A stretch of 64,000 nt of DNA from CAWFXC01 sp963819735 (GCA_963819735.1 CAWFXC010000001.1:2294001-2358000), one strand, 5' to 3'; shown: positions 25,671-35,822, counted from the first letter of the stretch. The notes: generated by a model not told the origin, from the letters alone. Program-made: numbers and translations.

Positions 25671-28600
25671 TCAGTCGAGCTTGGCGAACGCGGCGGCGAG
25701 GATCTCCTTCTGCTCGTGGTCGTGCACCTTCGAGCTGCCGCTCGCCGGGCTCGCGCTCGGGTACGCGCGCGACATGGCGGAGCTTGGTGCGGTCGCGATC
25801 ACGCAACACGCGGTGCAGCCGATCGTGCACGAACGACCACGCGCCCATGTTCGCGGGTTCCTCCTGCACCCACCACACCTGCTTGGCGTCGGGGTAACGG
25901 TCGAGGAGCGCGAGCAGTTCGGTCTCGGGCCACGGGAACAGCTGCTCGACGCGCACGATCGCGGCCGGCGCGCCGCGCGCGTCGCGTTCGTCCATGAGCT
26001 CGTGCCCGATCTTGCCCGAGCAGAGGATGACCCGGCGCACGTCGGCGGGGGCCGCGCGGTCGTCGAGCACGAACTCGAACCCGCCGTCGGTGAATTCGCG
26101 CAACGGCGACCGGGTGTGCGGCATCCGGAGGTAGCGCTTGGGCGTGAAGCAGATGAGCGGCACCTTCTGCGGCCGCGACCGCCTGCCGGCGCAGCACGTG
26201 GAAGTACTGCGCGGCCGAGGTGGGATACACGACCCGGAGGTTCGACTCGGCCGAGAGGGTGAGGTAGCGCTCGATGCGGGCGCTGGAGTGCTCCGGCCCC
26301 TGGCCCTCGAGGCCGTGCGGGAGGAGCATGGTGATGGGGCTGCGTTGACCCCACTTGTCTTCGGCGGCCACGATGAACTGGTCGATGATCACCTGTGCGG
26401 TGTTGGCGAAGTCACCGAACTGGGCTTCCCAACAGACGAGCGCATCCGACGAGATCGAGTAGCCGTACTCGAAGCCGAGGGCGGCGTACTCCGACAGCAC
26501 GGTGTCGAACAGCATGAACGGCGCCTGGTCGTCGGAGAGGTGCGCGAGCGGGATGTACTCCGCCTCGGTCTCCTGGTCGACCAGCACCCCGTGACGCTGG
26601 CTGAACGTGCCCCGGCGCGTGTCCTGGCCGGCCAGGCGCACGGTGGTGCCGTCGAGCACGAGCGATCCGAAGGCCAGTGCCTCGCCCAGCGCCCAGTCGA
26701 TCTCGTCCTTCTCCACCATCGTGCGCCGGGCGAGCAGCTGGCGTTCGAGCTTGGGGTTCACGGTGAAGCCGGCCGGCCAATGGGTGAGCCCGTCGACGAC
26801 CCGGGCCGCGGTCGCGGCGGTGATGGCGGTGGCGACGGGCAGCGACCGGTCGCGGTCGTCGGCGTCGTCGACCTCGATGCCGTCGTCGCCGATGTCGTCG
26901 CTCGCGTGGCTGGCGCGGGTCTCCTCGAAGGCCCGCTCGAGGCGCGCCTTGAAGTCGAACTCGACGGCCTGCTCGTCGTCGAGGTCGAGGTCGCCCCGCT
27001 GGAGGAGCTGCTGGGTGTAGAGCTCGCGCACCGACGGGTGACCCTGGATGAGCTCGTACATCTTCGGCTGCGTGAAGGCGGGCTCGTCGGACTCGTTGTG
27101 GCCGTAGCGCCGGTAGCAGACGAGATCGACGACCACGTCCTTCTTGAACCGATCGCGGAACTCGAACGCGAGGTGCGATCACGCGCACCGCGGCTTCGGG
27201 GTCGTCGCCGTTCACGTGGAAGATCGGTGCCTGCACCATCTTGGCGACGTCGGTCGGGTACACGCTGGAGCGCCCGAGGTCGGGGGCGGTGGTGAACCCG
27301 AGCTGGTTGTTGACGACCACGTGGACGGTACCGCCGACCTCGTAGCCCGGCACTTCGGAGAGGTTGAACGTCTCGGCGACGACACCTTGCCCGGCGAACG
27401 CGGCGTCGCCGTGCAGGAGGACTGGGAGCACCGTGCGGCGTTCCTCGTCGCCGGCTTGGTCGCCGACCGCGCGCGCCATTCCCTCCACCACCGGGCCCAC
27501 GGCTTCGAGGTGGCTCGGGTTCGCGGCGAGTGTGAGCGCGACGTGGTTTCCCTTCGGGGAGTCGTGCTTGCCGACCGCGCCGAGGTGGTACTTCACGTCA
27601 CCCGAACCCTGCGTGCTCGACGGGTCGAGCTCGCCCTCGAACTCGCGGAAGATCTGCGCGTACGACTTGCCGATGACGTTGGCGAGCACGTTGAGCCGAC
27701 CCCGGTGCGACGCGCCGAGCACCACGTTGTCCATGCCGGTGTCGGCGGCCTGGCTGCAGAGCGAGTCGAGCATGGGCACCAGGGTCTCCGCGCCCTCGAG
27801 GCTGAAGCGCTTCTGGCCCAGGTACTTGGTGTGCAGGAACCGCTCGAACGCCTCGGCGGAGTTCAGCCGCTCGAGGATGCGGTGCTTCTCCTCGGTGGTG
27901 ACCGGCTCGGGCGGTCCTTCGACCCGTCGTTGGATCCATTCCTTCTGGTCGGGCTCCTGGATGTGCATGTACTCGACGCCGATCGTGCGCGAGTAGGCGT
28001 CGCGCAGCACGCCGAGGATCTCGCGCAAGGGCATCACCTTGCGCGGGAGGCGTCCGGCGCCGAGGTTGCCGATCGGGAAGTCGCGTTCGAGGTCCCAGAT
28101 CGAGAGGTCGTGGTGCGAGATGTCGAGCTCGGGGTGCGTCGTGGGGAGGCGGCGCCCGAGCGGGTCGAGGTTGGCGATGAGATGGCCGCGCACGCGGTAC
28201 ATGTTGATGAGGCCGTGCACCTGGACGACCTTCTCGTTCTGGGTCGCGGGATCGGCGAACGCGCTGCGGTCGGGGTTCCAGCGCGCGGGCTCGTACGGCA
28301 CCGCGAGGCTGGCGAACACGTCGTCGTAGAAGCCGTTGTGGCCGAGCAGCAGCTCGTGGATGAAGCGCAGGAACTCGCCGCTCTCGGCGCCGCTGATGAT
28401 CCGGTGGTCGTAGGTGTTGGTGAGGGTCGTGGTCTTGCTCACGCCCAGCTGCGCCAGCGCGGCGGGATCGGCGCCCTCGAACTCGGCCGGGTAGCCGATG
28501 CTGCCGACGCCCACGATGAAGCCCTGCCCGGGCATCAGGCGCGGCACCGAGTGGACGGTGCCGATCATCCCCGGGTTGGTGATGGTGCACGTGGTGCCGG

Positions 28601-29324
28601 CGAAGTCGTCGGGCGAGATCTTGCCGCCCCGCACCTTGTCGATCAGGTCTTCGTACTTCCGCCAGAAGCCGGCGAAGTCGAGGGCGTCGGCCTCCTTCAC
28701 GTTCGGCACCAGCAACGAGTGCGCGCCGTCACGCCGCTTCACGTCGACCGCGAGGCCGAGGTTCACGTGCTCGTGGCGTACGACGACCGGCTTGCCGTCC
28801 TGCGTGGCGTACGACGAGTTGAGGTTTGGGAACTCGGCGACCGCGCGCACGACGGCGTAGGCGATGAGGTGCGTGAAGCTGACCTTGCCGCTGCCGGTGC
28901 GGCCGAGCTGGTTGTTGAGGATCTGGCGGTTGACCTCGAGCAGCTTGGCCGGCACCACCCGGACCGACGTGGCCGTGGGTACGGCGAGGCTCGCTTCCAT
29001 GTTCTCGACGGTGCGGGCGGCCGCGCCGCGCAGTGGTTCCGATTCGTCGCCCTCGAGCACGATCGGCCCGGGCCGGCCAACCGCGGCGGGCGCGGGCGCC
29101 GCCGGTGGACCCGCAGGCGGGGCCCCGGACGGGGCGGGAGCCGGGGCGGCGCCCAGGCGGACGGCCGGGCGGGCGGTTGTGGTCGGAGCCCCGTTCGGTG
29201 GCGGTGCCTGGCCGTCGAAGTAAGCACGCCAGTGCGGGTCGACCGACTGGGGATTCTGGAGGTAGCGCTGGTACAGCTCCTCCACCAGACCGGAATTGGG
29301 GCCGAGGTCGTCGAATCGCGTCAC
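25671..29324 (-). CDS. kgd: Multifunctional 2-oxoglutarate decarboxylase/dehydrogenase, KGD type (three apparent frameshifts)
   Basis: After repair this is about 1216 residues, the usual size of actinobacterial KGD, which joins an E2 succinyltransferase-like domain to the E1 thiamine-diphosphate dehydrogenase. Order: a short N-terminal helix (SGLVEELYQRYLQNP), a Pro-Ala linker, the acyltransferase domain (NTYDHRIISGAESG), then E1 with the diphosphate motif HGDAAFAGQGVVAETFN and FEYGYSI. It ends GSSKVHDHEQKEIL. The frame moves by one base near 27171-27180, 26158-26170 and 25774-25800; each is repaired by removing one base. The GTG start is chosen because the conserved N-terminus follows. The protein is central to the TCA cycle. 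Confidence 0.93.
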
Positions 29325-29363
29325 GCGCCCATGCTCGCGCCGCCTCGTCGCGTGCCGTCGCGG

Positions 29364-30758
29364 TCAGCGACGGAGCAATTCCGCGACCTGGAACGCGAGG
29401 TCGAGGGACTGACGGGCGTTGAGACGCGGGTCGCAGCTGGTCTCGTAGCGCTGTTCGAGCTGCTCACCCCGCACCTGGTGACTCCCACCGAGGCACTCGG
29501 TGACGTTCTCGCCGGTGAGCTCGACGTGCACGCCGCCGGGCCACACGTCGGCGGCGTCGCAGGCGGCGAAGAAGCCGTGCAGCTCGCGCATCACGTCGTC
29601 GAAGTCGCGGGTCTTGTAGCCGCTCGCGTGCTGGTACGTGTTGCCGTGCATCGGATCGCACACCCACACGATCGGGTGGCCGGTGAGCTTCACCGCGCGG
29701 AGCAGCGGAGGGAGCGCATCGGCGATCTTGTCGGCGCCCATTCGGCTCACCAGGGTGAGCCGACCGGGCCGCCGGGCCGGATTGAGCCGTTCGCACAACG
29801 CGACGACGTCTTCAGGCGAAGCGGTGGGCCCGAGCTTCACGCCGATCGGGTTCTCGATGCCGCTGAGGAACTCGATGTGCGCGCCGCCGAGTTGGCGCGT
29901 GCGCTCGCCGACCCAGAGCAGGTGCGCCGAGCAGTCGTACCACTCGTCGGTGAGGCTGTCGCGCCGCGTGAGCGCCTCCTCGTAGCCGAGGAGCAACGCT
30001 TCGTGCGACGTGAAGAAATCCACCTGGTGGAGCTGCAGTTCGGCGTCGAGGTCGATCCCGCACGCCGCCATGAACCGCAGCGCGCGGTCGATCTCCGCCG
30101 CGACCTCGTTGTAGCGCTTGCCCTCGGGGCTGGCATCGACGTATTCGAGATTCCACGCGTGCACGCGTGAGAGATCGGCGAAGCCGCCCTTCGCGAACGC
30201 GCGGAGCAGGTTGAGCGTGGACGCCGCCTGGTTGTAAGCGCGGAGGAGTCGTGCGGGGTCGGGCCGGCGGGCGGCCGCGTCGAACGCGAAGTCGTTCACC
30301 ATGTCGCCACGGAACGACGGCAGATCGAGGCCCTCGCGGGTTTCCGTGGCCGACGAGCGCGGCTTCGCGAACTGGCCCGCGATGCGCCCGATCTTGACCG
30401 TGGGCACGCCGCTGCCGTAGGTGAGCACCACCGCCATCTGGAGGATGACCTTCAGCTTGTCGCGGATGGCGTTGGCCGAGAACGCGTCGAACGATTCGGC
30501 GCAGTCGCCGGCCTGCAACACGAAGCCGCGCTGTTCGACGACCGCGGCGAGCGAATCGGTGAGGCTGCGCGCCTCGCCGGCGAAGACGAGGGGCGGGAGC
30601 CCACCCAACTCGGCGAGCGAGGAATCGAGCGCGTCGGAGTCGGGCCAGTCGGGCTGCTGTTGCGCGGGGTGGTCGCGCCAGCTCGCGGGAGACCACGACT
30701 TCATGTGGAACAGCTCACCGTCGGCTTCGGGCGAATCCGACGCGTCGGACGCGCTCAC
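29364..30758 (-). CDS. aroG: Class II 3-deoxy-7-phosphoheptulonate synthase
   Basis: This 464-residue enzyme makes DAHP from phosphoenolpyruvate and erythrose 4-phosphate, the first step of aromatic amino acid synthesis. Class II landmarks are LQAGDCAESFD, KIGRIAGQFAKPRS, SRMGADKI, VCDPMHGNT and HVELTGENVTECLGG, and the length matches the family. Cys of AGDC and Glu and Asp of the later motifs bind metal. The GTG start overlaps the bpa stop as GTGA, so the two are co-transcribed. Confidence 0.93.
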   Translation of the reverse strand: MSASDASDSPEADGELFHMKSWSPASWRDHPAQQQPDWPDSDALDSSLAELGGLPPLVFAGEARSLTDSLAAVVEQRGFVLQAGDCAESFDAFSANAIRDKLKVILQMAVVLTYGSGVPTVKIGRIAGQFAKPRSSATETREGLDLPSFRGDMVNDFAFDAAARRPDPARLLRAYNQAASTLNLLRAFAKGGFADLSRVHAWNLEYVDASPEGKRYNEVAAEIDRALRFMAACGIDLDAELQLHQVDFFTSHEALLLGYEEALTRRDSLTDEWYDCSAHLLWVGERTRQLGGAHIEFLSGIENPIGVKLGPTASPEDVVALCERLNPARRPGRLTLVSRMGADKIADALPPLLRAVKLTGHPIVWVCDPMHGNTYQHASGYKTRDFDDVMRELHGFFAACDAADVWPGGVHVELTGENVTECLGGSHQVRGEQLEQRYETSCDPRLNARQSLDLAFQVAELLRR

Positions 30759-31324
30759 AGGTAGCCGCTCGGGCCCGACGGTTGTCCGGCGCCCATCGAA
30801 CCGGGATCGATGGCACGGCGACGCATCTGCTCCAGCTGCCCTTGCGCGGCGGCCTGCTGCGTGAAGAGTGTGGCCTGGATCCCGTGGAACAGACCCTCGA
30901 GCCAGCCGACGAGTTGCGCCTGCGCGAGCCGCAGCTCCGACTCGGTCGGGGTCTCGCTGGTGAGGGGCAGGATGACGTCGGAGAGCTCCTGGCGGAGGTC
31001 GGGGGAGAGCACGCCTTCGAGCTCGGAGAGCGACTTCTCGTGGATCTCGCGGAGGCGGCGCCGACCGGCGTCGTCGAGGGGCGCACGACGCACTTCGTCG
31101 AGCATGGTGCGGACCATCGACGCGATACGGATCAGCTTCGTGGGGCTCGAGATCTGCTCGCCGGCCTCGTCGCCGCTCTCGCCGTCGGCCGACTCGGCTG
31201 TCGTTGACGGCACCGGGGTCGCGGGTTGGGGAGCCTGGCGGTCGTCGTCGACCAGTTCGGGTTGCACGCGCTCGCGTTCCGGGGAGGTGCCAGTGCCCGT
31301 GCCAGTGCCGGTTCCGTCCTGCAT
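30755..31324 (-). CDS. bpa: Bacterial proteasome activator Bpa (DUF2587)
   Basis: This 189-residue protein has the helical DUF2587 core (KLIRIASMVRTMLDEVR through AQLVGWLEGLFHGIQATLF) that forms a dodecameric ring and opens the 20S proteasome without ATP. The C-terminus is GPSGYL, close to the GQYL tail that docks into the proteasome. The N-terminus is a Gly-Thr repeat encoded by a hexamer tandem array. The ATG start is supported by TATCCT ending seven bases upstream. No proteasome core gene is in the window. Confidence 0.85.
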   Translation of the reverse strand: MQDGTGTGTGTGTSPERERVQPELVDDDRQAPQPATPVPSTTAESADGESGDEAGEQISSPTKLIRIASMVRTMLDEVRRAPLDDAGRRRLREIHEKSLSELEGVLSPDLRQELSDVILPLTSETPTESELRLAQAQLVGWLEGLFHGIQATLFTQQAAAQGQLEQMRRRAIDPGSMGAGQPSGPSGYL

Positions 31325-31331
31325 GGGGTCG

Positions 31332-31337
31332 AGGATA
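31332..31337 (-). promoter_or_regulatory. -10 box TATCCT of the bpa-aroG operon (leaderless)
   Basis: On the minus strand TATCCT is followed by seven bases and the ATG at 31324. Confidence 0.6.
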
Positions 31338-31387
31338 GGTGGTCCGCCCCGGCGGGGGCGTACCCCATTCCGCCGCCGTCATACATG

Positions 31388-31442
31388 GCCGGTGCGTCGT
31401 CGGTTCGTAGCCGGTTCGTAGCCGGTGCGTCGTCGGTTCGCG
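31388..31442. repeat. Tandem repeat of an 11-base unit, five copies
   Basis: Five consecutive 11-base units of the form GYCGGTKCGTM lie between bpa and the cyclase-type regulator. The first two units are repeated exactly as the last two, apart from the final bases. The period is close to one DNA turn, as in multi-site operators, but no bound protein is known. Confidence 0.55.
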
Positions 31443-31540
31443 GCGCCCGCGCCCGCGACATGGGATCATTCGGCGTCGGGGCGAGAGCGCCCACCGGGCG
31501 GCAAACGATGTCCGGCGAAGAAATCGGGGAAGGGGGTGCC

Positions 31541-34318
31541 ATGGCCGAGTTGCCGTCGGGGACGGTCACGTTCCTGTTCACCGACCTCGAGGGATCGACG
31601 CGCCTCTGGGAGGAGCACGCCGCCGCCATGCGTCCCGCGCTCGAGCGCCACGACCGGATCCTGCGCGACGCGGTCGAGCACCACCGGGGGAGCGTGGTCA
31701 AGACGACCGGCGACGGCCTGCACGGCGTGTTCGTCACCACCCGCGACGCACTCGACGCCGCGCTCGCCGCCCAGCGCGCGCTCGCGGCCGAGGAGTGGGG
31801 CGCGCCGGGGGAGTTGCGGGTTCGCATGGGCCTGCACACCGGCGATGCCGAGGTGCGCGACGGCGACTACTACGGCCCCGCCACCAACCGCGCGGCGCGG
31901 GTGATGGCATCGGCTCACGGCGGCCAGGTCGTGCTCTCCCACGCGACGGAACAGATCGTGCGCGACTCGCTGCCCGAGGGCGTGGCGCTCGTCGATCTCG
32001 GGGAACACCGCCTGCCCGACCTCGCCCGCCCCGAGCGTGTGTTCCAGGTGTCGGCTCCCGGTCTGCGCCGCGAGTTCCCGCCGTTGCGATCCCTCGACGC
32101 GCTGCCCGGGAACCTCCCCGGACAACTGACGTCGTTCGTCGGCCGGGCGCTCGAGCGCGAGGCCGTCGCCGACGCGTTGCTCGCATCGCGACTCGTCACC
32201 GTCACCGGGGTCGCGGGGGTCGGAAAGAGCCGGCTCTCGTTGCAGGTCGCGTTCGACGTGCTGCGCCGCTTCCCCGACGGCGCGTGGTTGTGCGACGTCG
32301 CCACCGCCCAGGACGCCGACCAGCTCGTCGAGATCGTGGCCACGACGCTGGCGGTGCTCCCGCGGCCGGGGATCACGCTCGAGGCGAGCATCCTCGACGC
32401 GCTGCACACGAAGGAGCTCGTGCTCGTCCTCGACAACTGCGAGCAGATCGTCGAGGCGGTCGGCGAGCTGACCCGCGGTCTCCTACGGGAGTGTCCGGGC
32501 GTCAGGATCCTGGCCACGAGCAGGGAGGCACTCGACATCGACGGAGAACAGGTCTGGCCGTTGCCGTCGTTGGCGCTGCCGGATCCCTCCTCGCCTGTCG
32601 ACCTCGTGGCCGCGAGCGAAGCGGTCACGTTGTTCATCGAACGCGCCCGCGCGGTGCAACCCGGTTTCGTGCTCGACGACCTCAATGTGGCCGCAGTGAT
32701 CGAGATCTGCCGGCGACTCGACGGCATCCCGCTCGCGGTGGAGCTGGCGGCGGCGCGCGTCACCATCATGAGCCCGTCCGAGATCGCCTCGCGACTCGAC
32801 CAGCGGTTCCAGCTGCTCACCGGCGGTCGACGCGGCGCGGCGGAACGCCACCAGACGCTCCGCGGCGCCATCGAGTGGTCCTACGAGATGCTCGAGTCGA
32901 GCGAACGGACGCTGTTCGAGCGGCTCGGCATCTTTCCCGGCAGCTTCGACGTCGGCGCCGCCGCCGCGGTGGCCGCGGGCGACGGCATCGAGGCGTGGGA
33001 CGTGCTCGATGCCGGGGCCGGGCTGGTGGCGAAGTCGATGCTGGTCGCCGACGAGTCGACGGGCGGGACGCGCTACCACATGCTCGAGACGCTGCGGACG
33101 TACGCGCGCGAGCAGCTCGAAGCCGCGGGTGAGACGCATCGCCTCTTCCGTCGCCACGCCGATCACTACACCCTCTTCGCCGAGGCGGCCGACGTCGGTC
33201 TGGCCGGGCCCGACGAGATCGAGTGGCGGCGTCGGGTGCACGAGGAGTTCGACAATCTGCGCATCGCGTTCATCCGGTGCCTGATCCTCAAGGAAGACGA
33301 CGATCTGCTCCACGCGCTGCGGATCGTCGCCGCGCTGGCATCGGAAGCGGTCCAGGACCGCGGGCTGCGGATTGGCGCGTGGGCCGAGCACCTGATTCCG
33401 CGGGTCGACCTCGCACCCCCCGCGTTGCGCACCGCGGTCCTGGCCGCGGCGGCGTTCAGTGCCCAGGGCCGCAATGACCTCCCCAAGATGCGCGAGTTGG
33501 CGACGGCCGCGCTGGCCGACGGCGTGCCCATCGACTGCTCGGGCGCCGTGTGGGCGTACATCGCGCTGGCGGCGGCCGACTCGATGATCGGTGACTTCGA
33601 CGGGGCGCTCCGCGTGTTGGGCGAGGCCGACGTCGCCCTGCGCGCCGCGGGCGACGAACCGCGCAGCCTCGCGTTCGTCCACTCCGCGGGTGCGAACTTC
33701 CACAACATCCGCGGCGACTACGCGTCGGCTCGCGTCGAGGCCGACCTGGCGTTGGAAGCCGCCCGGCGCTCGCGGAACCCCACCGCGATATCGGGCGCGC
33801 AGTTCGCGTTGGCCGTCGCCCTCGCGCACGACGAGCCCGAGCGCTCGCAACGCGCCCTCGACGAGAGCATCGCGCTGGCGCGGGAAGGCACGAGCGGCGG
33901 ACTGCTGGGATTCGCCCTCGGCCGGCGGGCGCTGTTGCGGGCCGACGCCGGCGACGTCGCCGGCGCGCAACGCGACGCGCGGGCCGCGGTCTCCCACAGT
34001 CATCAACGGGGCGACGGTCCGATGCTCACTGCCGCGCTCGAGTGTGTGGTGGGGGTGTTCGAGAAGCTCGGCCGGGAAGAAGCGGCGGCGGTCGTCGCCG
34101 GCGCGTTGGAGTCGGGGACGGTCGCCGCGGTGCAACGCCCGCTCGACGTCGGCATGTCGGCCGGCCTCGGCGTGGCGGCATCACTGGCCCGGGTGCGGGA
34201 CGCGCTAGGGGCCGAGCAGTATGCCGCCGCCCACGCGCAGGGTGCGCTGATGAGCGCCGACGGCGCGGTCGAGTACGTGCTCAGTGTGCTGGACGTCGCC
34301 GAGCTCGTAACGCAGTGA
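31541..34318 (+). CDS. Class III cyclase domain / NB-ARC ATPase / TPR regulator
   Basis: This 925-residue protein starts with a class III nucleotide cyclase domain (FLFTDLEGSTRLWEE, TTGDGLHGVF, GPATNRAARVM), followed by a STAND-type NB-ARC ATPase with P-loop GVAGVGKSR and LVLDNCEQ, and a long helical TPR-like region. There is no DNA-binding domain, so signalling may pass through cyclic nucleotide or a partner protein. The cyclase residues are largely preserved, but activity is unproven. The ATG at 31541 follows AAGGGGG; an upstream in-frame ATG at 31508 is less likely. The 3' end overlaps the membrane protein gene by 38 bases in antisense. Confidence 0.85.
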   Translation: MAELPSGTVTFLFTDLEGSTRLWEEHAAAMRPALERHDRILRDAVEHHRGSVVKTTGDGLHGVFVTTRDALDAALAAQRALAAEEWGAPGELRVRMGLHTGDAEVRDGDYYGPATNRAARVMASAHGGQVVLSHATEQIVRDSLPEGVALVDLGEHRLPDLARPERVFQVSAPGLRREFPPLRSLDALPGNLPGQLTSFVGRALEREAVADALLASRLVTVTGVAGVGKSRLSLQVAFDVLRRFPDGAWLCDVATAQDADQLVEIVATTLAVLPRPGITLEASILDALHTKELVLVLDNCEQIVEAVGELTRGLLRECPGVRILATSREALDIDGEQVWPLPSLALPDPSSPVDLVAASEAVTLFIERARAVQPGFVLDDLNVAAVIEICRRLDGIPLAVELAAARVTIMSPSEIASRLDQRFQLLTGGRRGAAERHQTLRGAIEWSYEMLESSERTLFERLGIFPGSFDVGAAAAVAAGDGIEAWDVLDAGAGLVAKSMLVADESTGGTRYHMLETLRTYAREQLEAAGETHRLFRRHADHYTLFAEAADVGLAGPDEIEWRRRVHEEFDNLRIAFIRCLILKEDDDLLHALRIVAALASEAVQDRGLRIGAWAEHLIPRVDLAPPALRTAVLAAAAFSAQGRNDLPKMRELATAALADGVPIDCSGAVWAYIALAAADSMIGDFDGALRVLGEADVALRAAGDEPRSLAFVHSAGANFHNIRGDYASARVEADLALEAARRSRNPTAISGAQFALAVALAHDEPERSQRALDESIALAREGTSGGLLGFALGRRALLRADAGDVAGAQRDARAAVSHSHQRGDGPMLTAALECVVGVFEKLGREEAAAVVAGALESGTVAAVQRPLDVGMSAGLGVAASLARVRDALGAEQYAAAHAQGALMSADGAVEYVLSVLDVAELVTQ

Positions 34319-34721
34319 ACGCGACCGGGGCGAGGGTGAGCAACGCCACCGCTTCCGCGATCATCCCGACCACCGCTTCGGTGGTGGTGGCGGTCTCCTT
34401 GAAGCCGAGGAGTCCGCGGGTGCGGGACAGGAAGTATGCGATCAACGTCGCCACCGCGAACCCGGCGCCGACCGCGGCGGCCGGGAGCAGCAGGTCGCGG
34501 TAGCGGAGCGAGAGCACGAGGGCCTCCGCGATCACGACCGCGGCCACCGCGTTCAGCACGAACGAGCGGCTGATGGTGAGGCCGAGGAACGACTCGGGGG
34601 CGATGCCGCGGTAGCCGCCGCGGAAGTACAGATAGAAGTGGACCCAGCCGCTCACGAGGATGGCGGCGGCGCCGACGAGCACCGCGGCGACGGTGCCGGT
34701 GGAGAGTTCGTCTTCGTTCAT
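34281..34721 (-). CDS. Four-helix membrane protein, unrecognised
   Basis: This 146-residue protein has four predicted membrane segments (GTVAAVLVGAAAILVSGWVH, FVLNAVAAVVIAEALVL, LLLPAAAVGAGFAVATLIAYF and VVGMIAEAVALLTLAPVAF). I recognise no family. It is coupled to the cupredoxin gene by ATGA, so it may be its membrane partner, for example in electron or copper transfer. It lies under the promoter matching the ECF motif (see 35143-35169). Confidence 0.65.
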   Translation of the reverse strand: MNEDELSTGTVAAVLVGAAAILVSGWVHFYLYFRGGYRGIAPESFLGLTISRSFVLNAVAAVVIAEALVLSLRYRDLLLPAAAVGAGFAVATLIAYFLSRTRGLLGFKETATTTEAVVGMIAEAVALLTLAPVAFTALRARRRPAH

Positions 34722-35107
34722 GAGACCCTGATCACGCCGGTCATGTAGTTGTGGATGTCGCAGTGGTAGCTGTACGTGCCGGGTTTGCCCACCGTGATGG
34801 TGGCTTTGTCGCCTGTCCCGAGATCGTGGGTGTCGAAGCTCTTGCTGTCGGCGGTGACGCTGTGCGGGGTGCCGTCGGAGTTCGTCACCGTGATGGTCGT
34901 GCCGGCCTTCACCTTCAGCGGCGTCGGCGAGTACGCGAAGTTCTTGATCACGATGGCGTTCCCGGTGGCGCCCGCGCCTCCGCCGGCGCTCGCGCCACCG
35001 CTCTCCGACGTGACGTTCAGGGTGACGATCGCGCCGACGACCACGATCAACGGCACGATCAGCGCCAGCACGACCGTGGGCACGCGGCGCGGCGGTTCGG
35101 CGGTCAT
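34718..35107 (-). CDS. Membrane-anchored cupredoxin (plastocyanin/azurin-like)
   Basis: This 129-residue protein has an N-terminal membrane anchor (VLALIVPLIVVVGAIVTLN), a Gly-Ala linker and a type 1 copper domain. Copper ligands are the His in TPHSVTA and the Cys, His and Met of CDIHNYMTG. It should carry electrons on the outer face of the membrane. GAGGAG precedes the ATG by six bases. It is divergent from the ECF sigma gene and its promoter has the same motif. Confidence 0.88.
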   Translation of the reverse strand: MTAEPPRRVPTVVLALIVPLIVVVGAIVTLNVTSESGGASAGGGAGATGNAIVIKNFAYSPTPLKVKAGTTITVTNSDGTPHSVTADSKSFDTHDLGTGDKATITVGKPGTYSYHCDIHNYMTGVIRVS

Positions 35108-35142
35108 GCGGGGCTCCTCGGGGGTCCTAGGGTGCTGCTGGT

Positions 35143-35169
35143 GTTCGGTACCCCGCGCCTCACGGATGA
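35143..35169 (-). promoter_or_regulatory. ECF-type promoter of the cupredoxin operon
   Basis: On the minus strand TCATCC (35169-35164), 16 bases, CGAAC (35147-35143). It matches the other two promoters in this locus (CCATCC, 16 bases, CGAAC) at all but the first base. Confidence 0.65.
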
Positions 35170-35197
35170 CTCCCGGCTGATTTTTCGATCGTTCCGG

Positions 35198-35224
35198 CCA
35201 TCCTCCCGAGCGCCGGCGGCGAAC
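35198..35224 (+). promoter_or_regulatory. ECF-type promoter of the sigma factor gene
   Basis: CCATCC (35198-35203), 16 bases, CGAAC (35220-35224), then seven bases and the ATG at 35232, so this is also a leaderless arrangement. The match to the ferritin gene promoter predicts autoregulation. Confidence 0.7.
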
Positions 35225-35231
35225 TAGTCAC

Positions 35232-35822
35232 ATGGCCACCGAGGCGTCCTACGCGCGCACCGACGATGTCGGGCTCGTGATCGCGATCGCCCGGTACAAC
35301 GCCGACGCGTTCGCCGAGGCCTACCGCCGCCACGCCGGCGCGGTCTTCGCCCTGGCGAACCGGATGCTCTGGGAGCGCTCCCAGGCCGAGGAGATGGTGC
35401 AGGAGATCTTCCTGCGCCTGTGGGAGCAGCCGGAACGCTTCGATCAGGCCCGCGGATCCCTGCGCTCGTTCGTCCTCATGGACGCGCACGCTCGCTGCGT
35501 CGACCGGATCCGGTCCGACTCCCGACGCCGCGAACGGGAGGAGCGCAACGCCCGCGCCGCGATGGTCGCCGACTACGACCTGGATCTCGAGGCCATGGAC
35601 CTCAACGTCGCCGAGCAGGTGCGCGAGGTGATGTCGACCCTCTCCGATCGTGAGCGCCGCGCGATCGAGCTGGCGTACTTCGGCGGTCACACGTACCGCG
35701 AGGTGGCGCGGATCCTGGATGAGCCCGAGGGAACGGTCAAGAGTCGGATACGGACCGGTTTGATGCGGCTGCGCTCGCAGTTGCTCGATCGAGGAATCGA
35801 CGGGTCATGGATCGTGAGTTGA
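35232..35822 (+). CDS. ECF sigma factor (SigK-like)
   Basis: This 196-residue sigma factor has region 2 (YRRHAGAVFALANRMLWERSQAEEMVQEIFLRLW) and region 4 (STLSDRERRAIELAYFGGHTYREVARILDEPEGTVKSRIRTGLMRLR). It resembles the SigK/ECF19 group, which pairs with RskA-type anti-sigma factors; that pairing is present here. The gene overlaps the anti-sigma gene by 16 bases, and the promoter contains the motif shared with two nearby operons. Confidence 0.9.
   Translation: MATEASYARTDDVGLVIAIARYNADAFAEAYRRHAGAVFALANRMLWERSQAEEMVQEIFLRLWEQPERFDQARGSLRSFVLMDAHARCVDRIRSDSRRREREERNARAAMVADYDLDLEAMDLNVAEQVREVMSTLSDRERRAIELAYFGGHTYREVARILDEPEGTVKSRIRTGLMRLRSQLLDRGIDGSWIVS

Noticed and set aside
25671..29324. 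Programmed frameshifting in kgd and the other interrupted genes
   Set aside because: There is no shared slippery sequence or downstream structure, and ten shifts in unrelated genes all have the sign of a one-base insertion error.
27144..30170. A plus-strand open frame of over 1000 codons antisense to kgd and aroG
   Set aside because: It mirrors the codon pattern of the real minus-strand genes and resembles no family. High GC removes stop codons from antisense frames.
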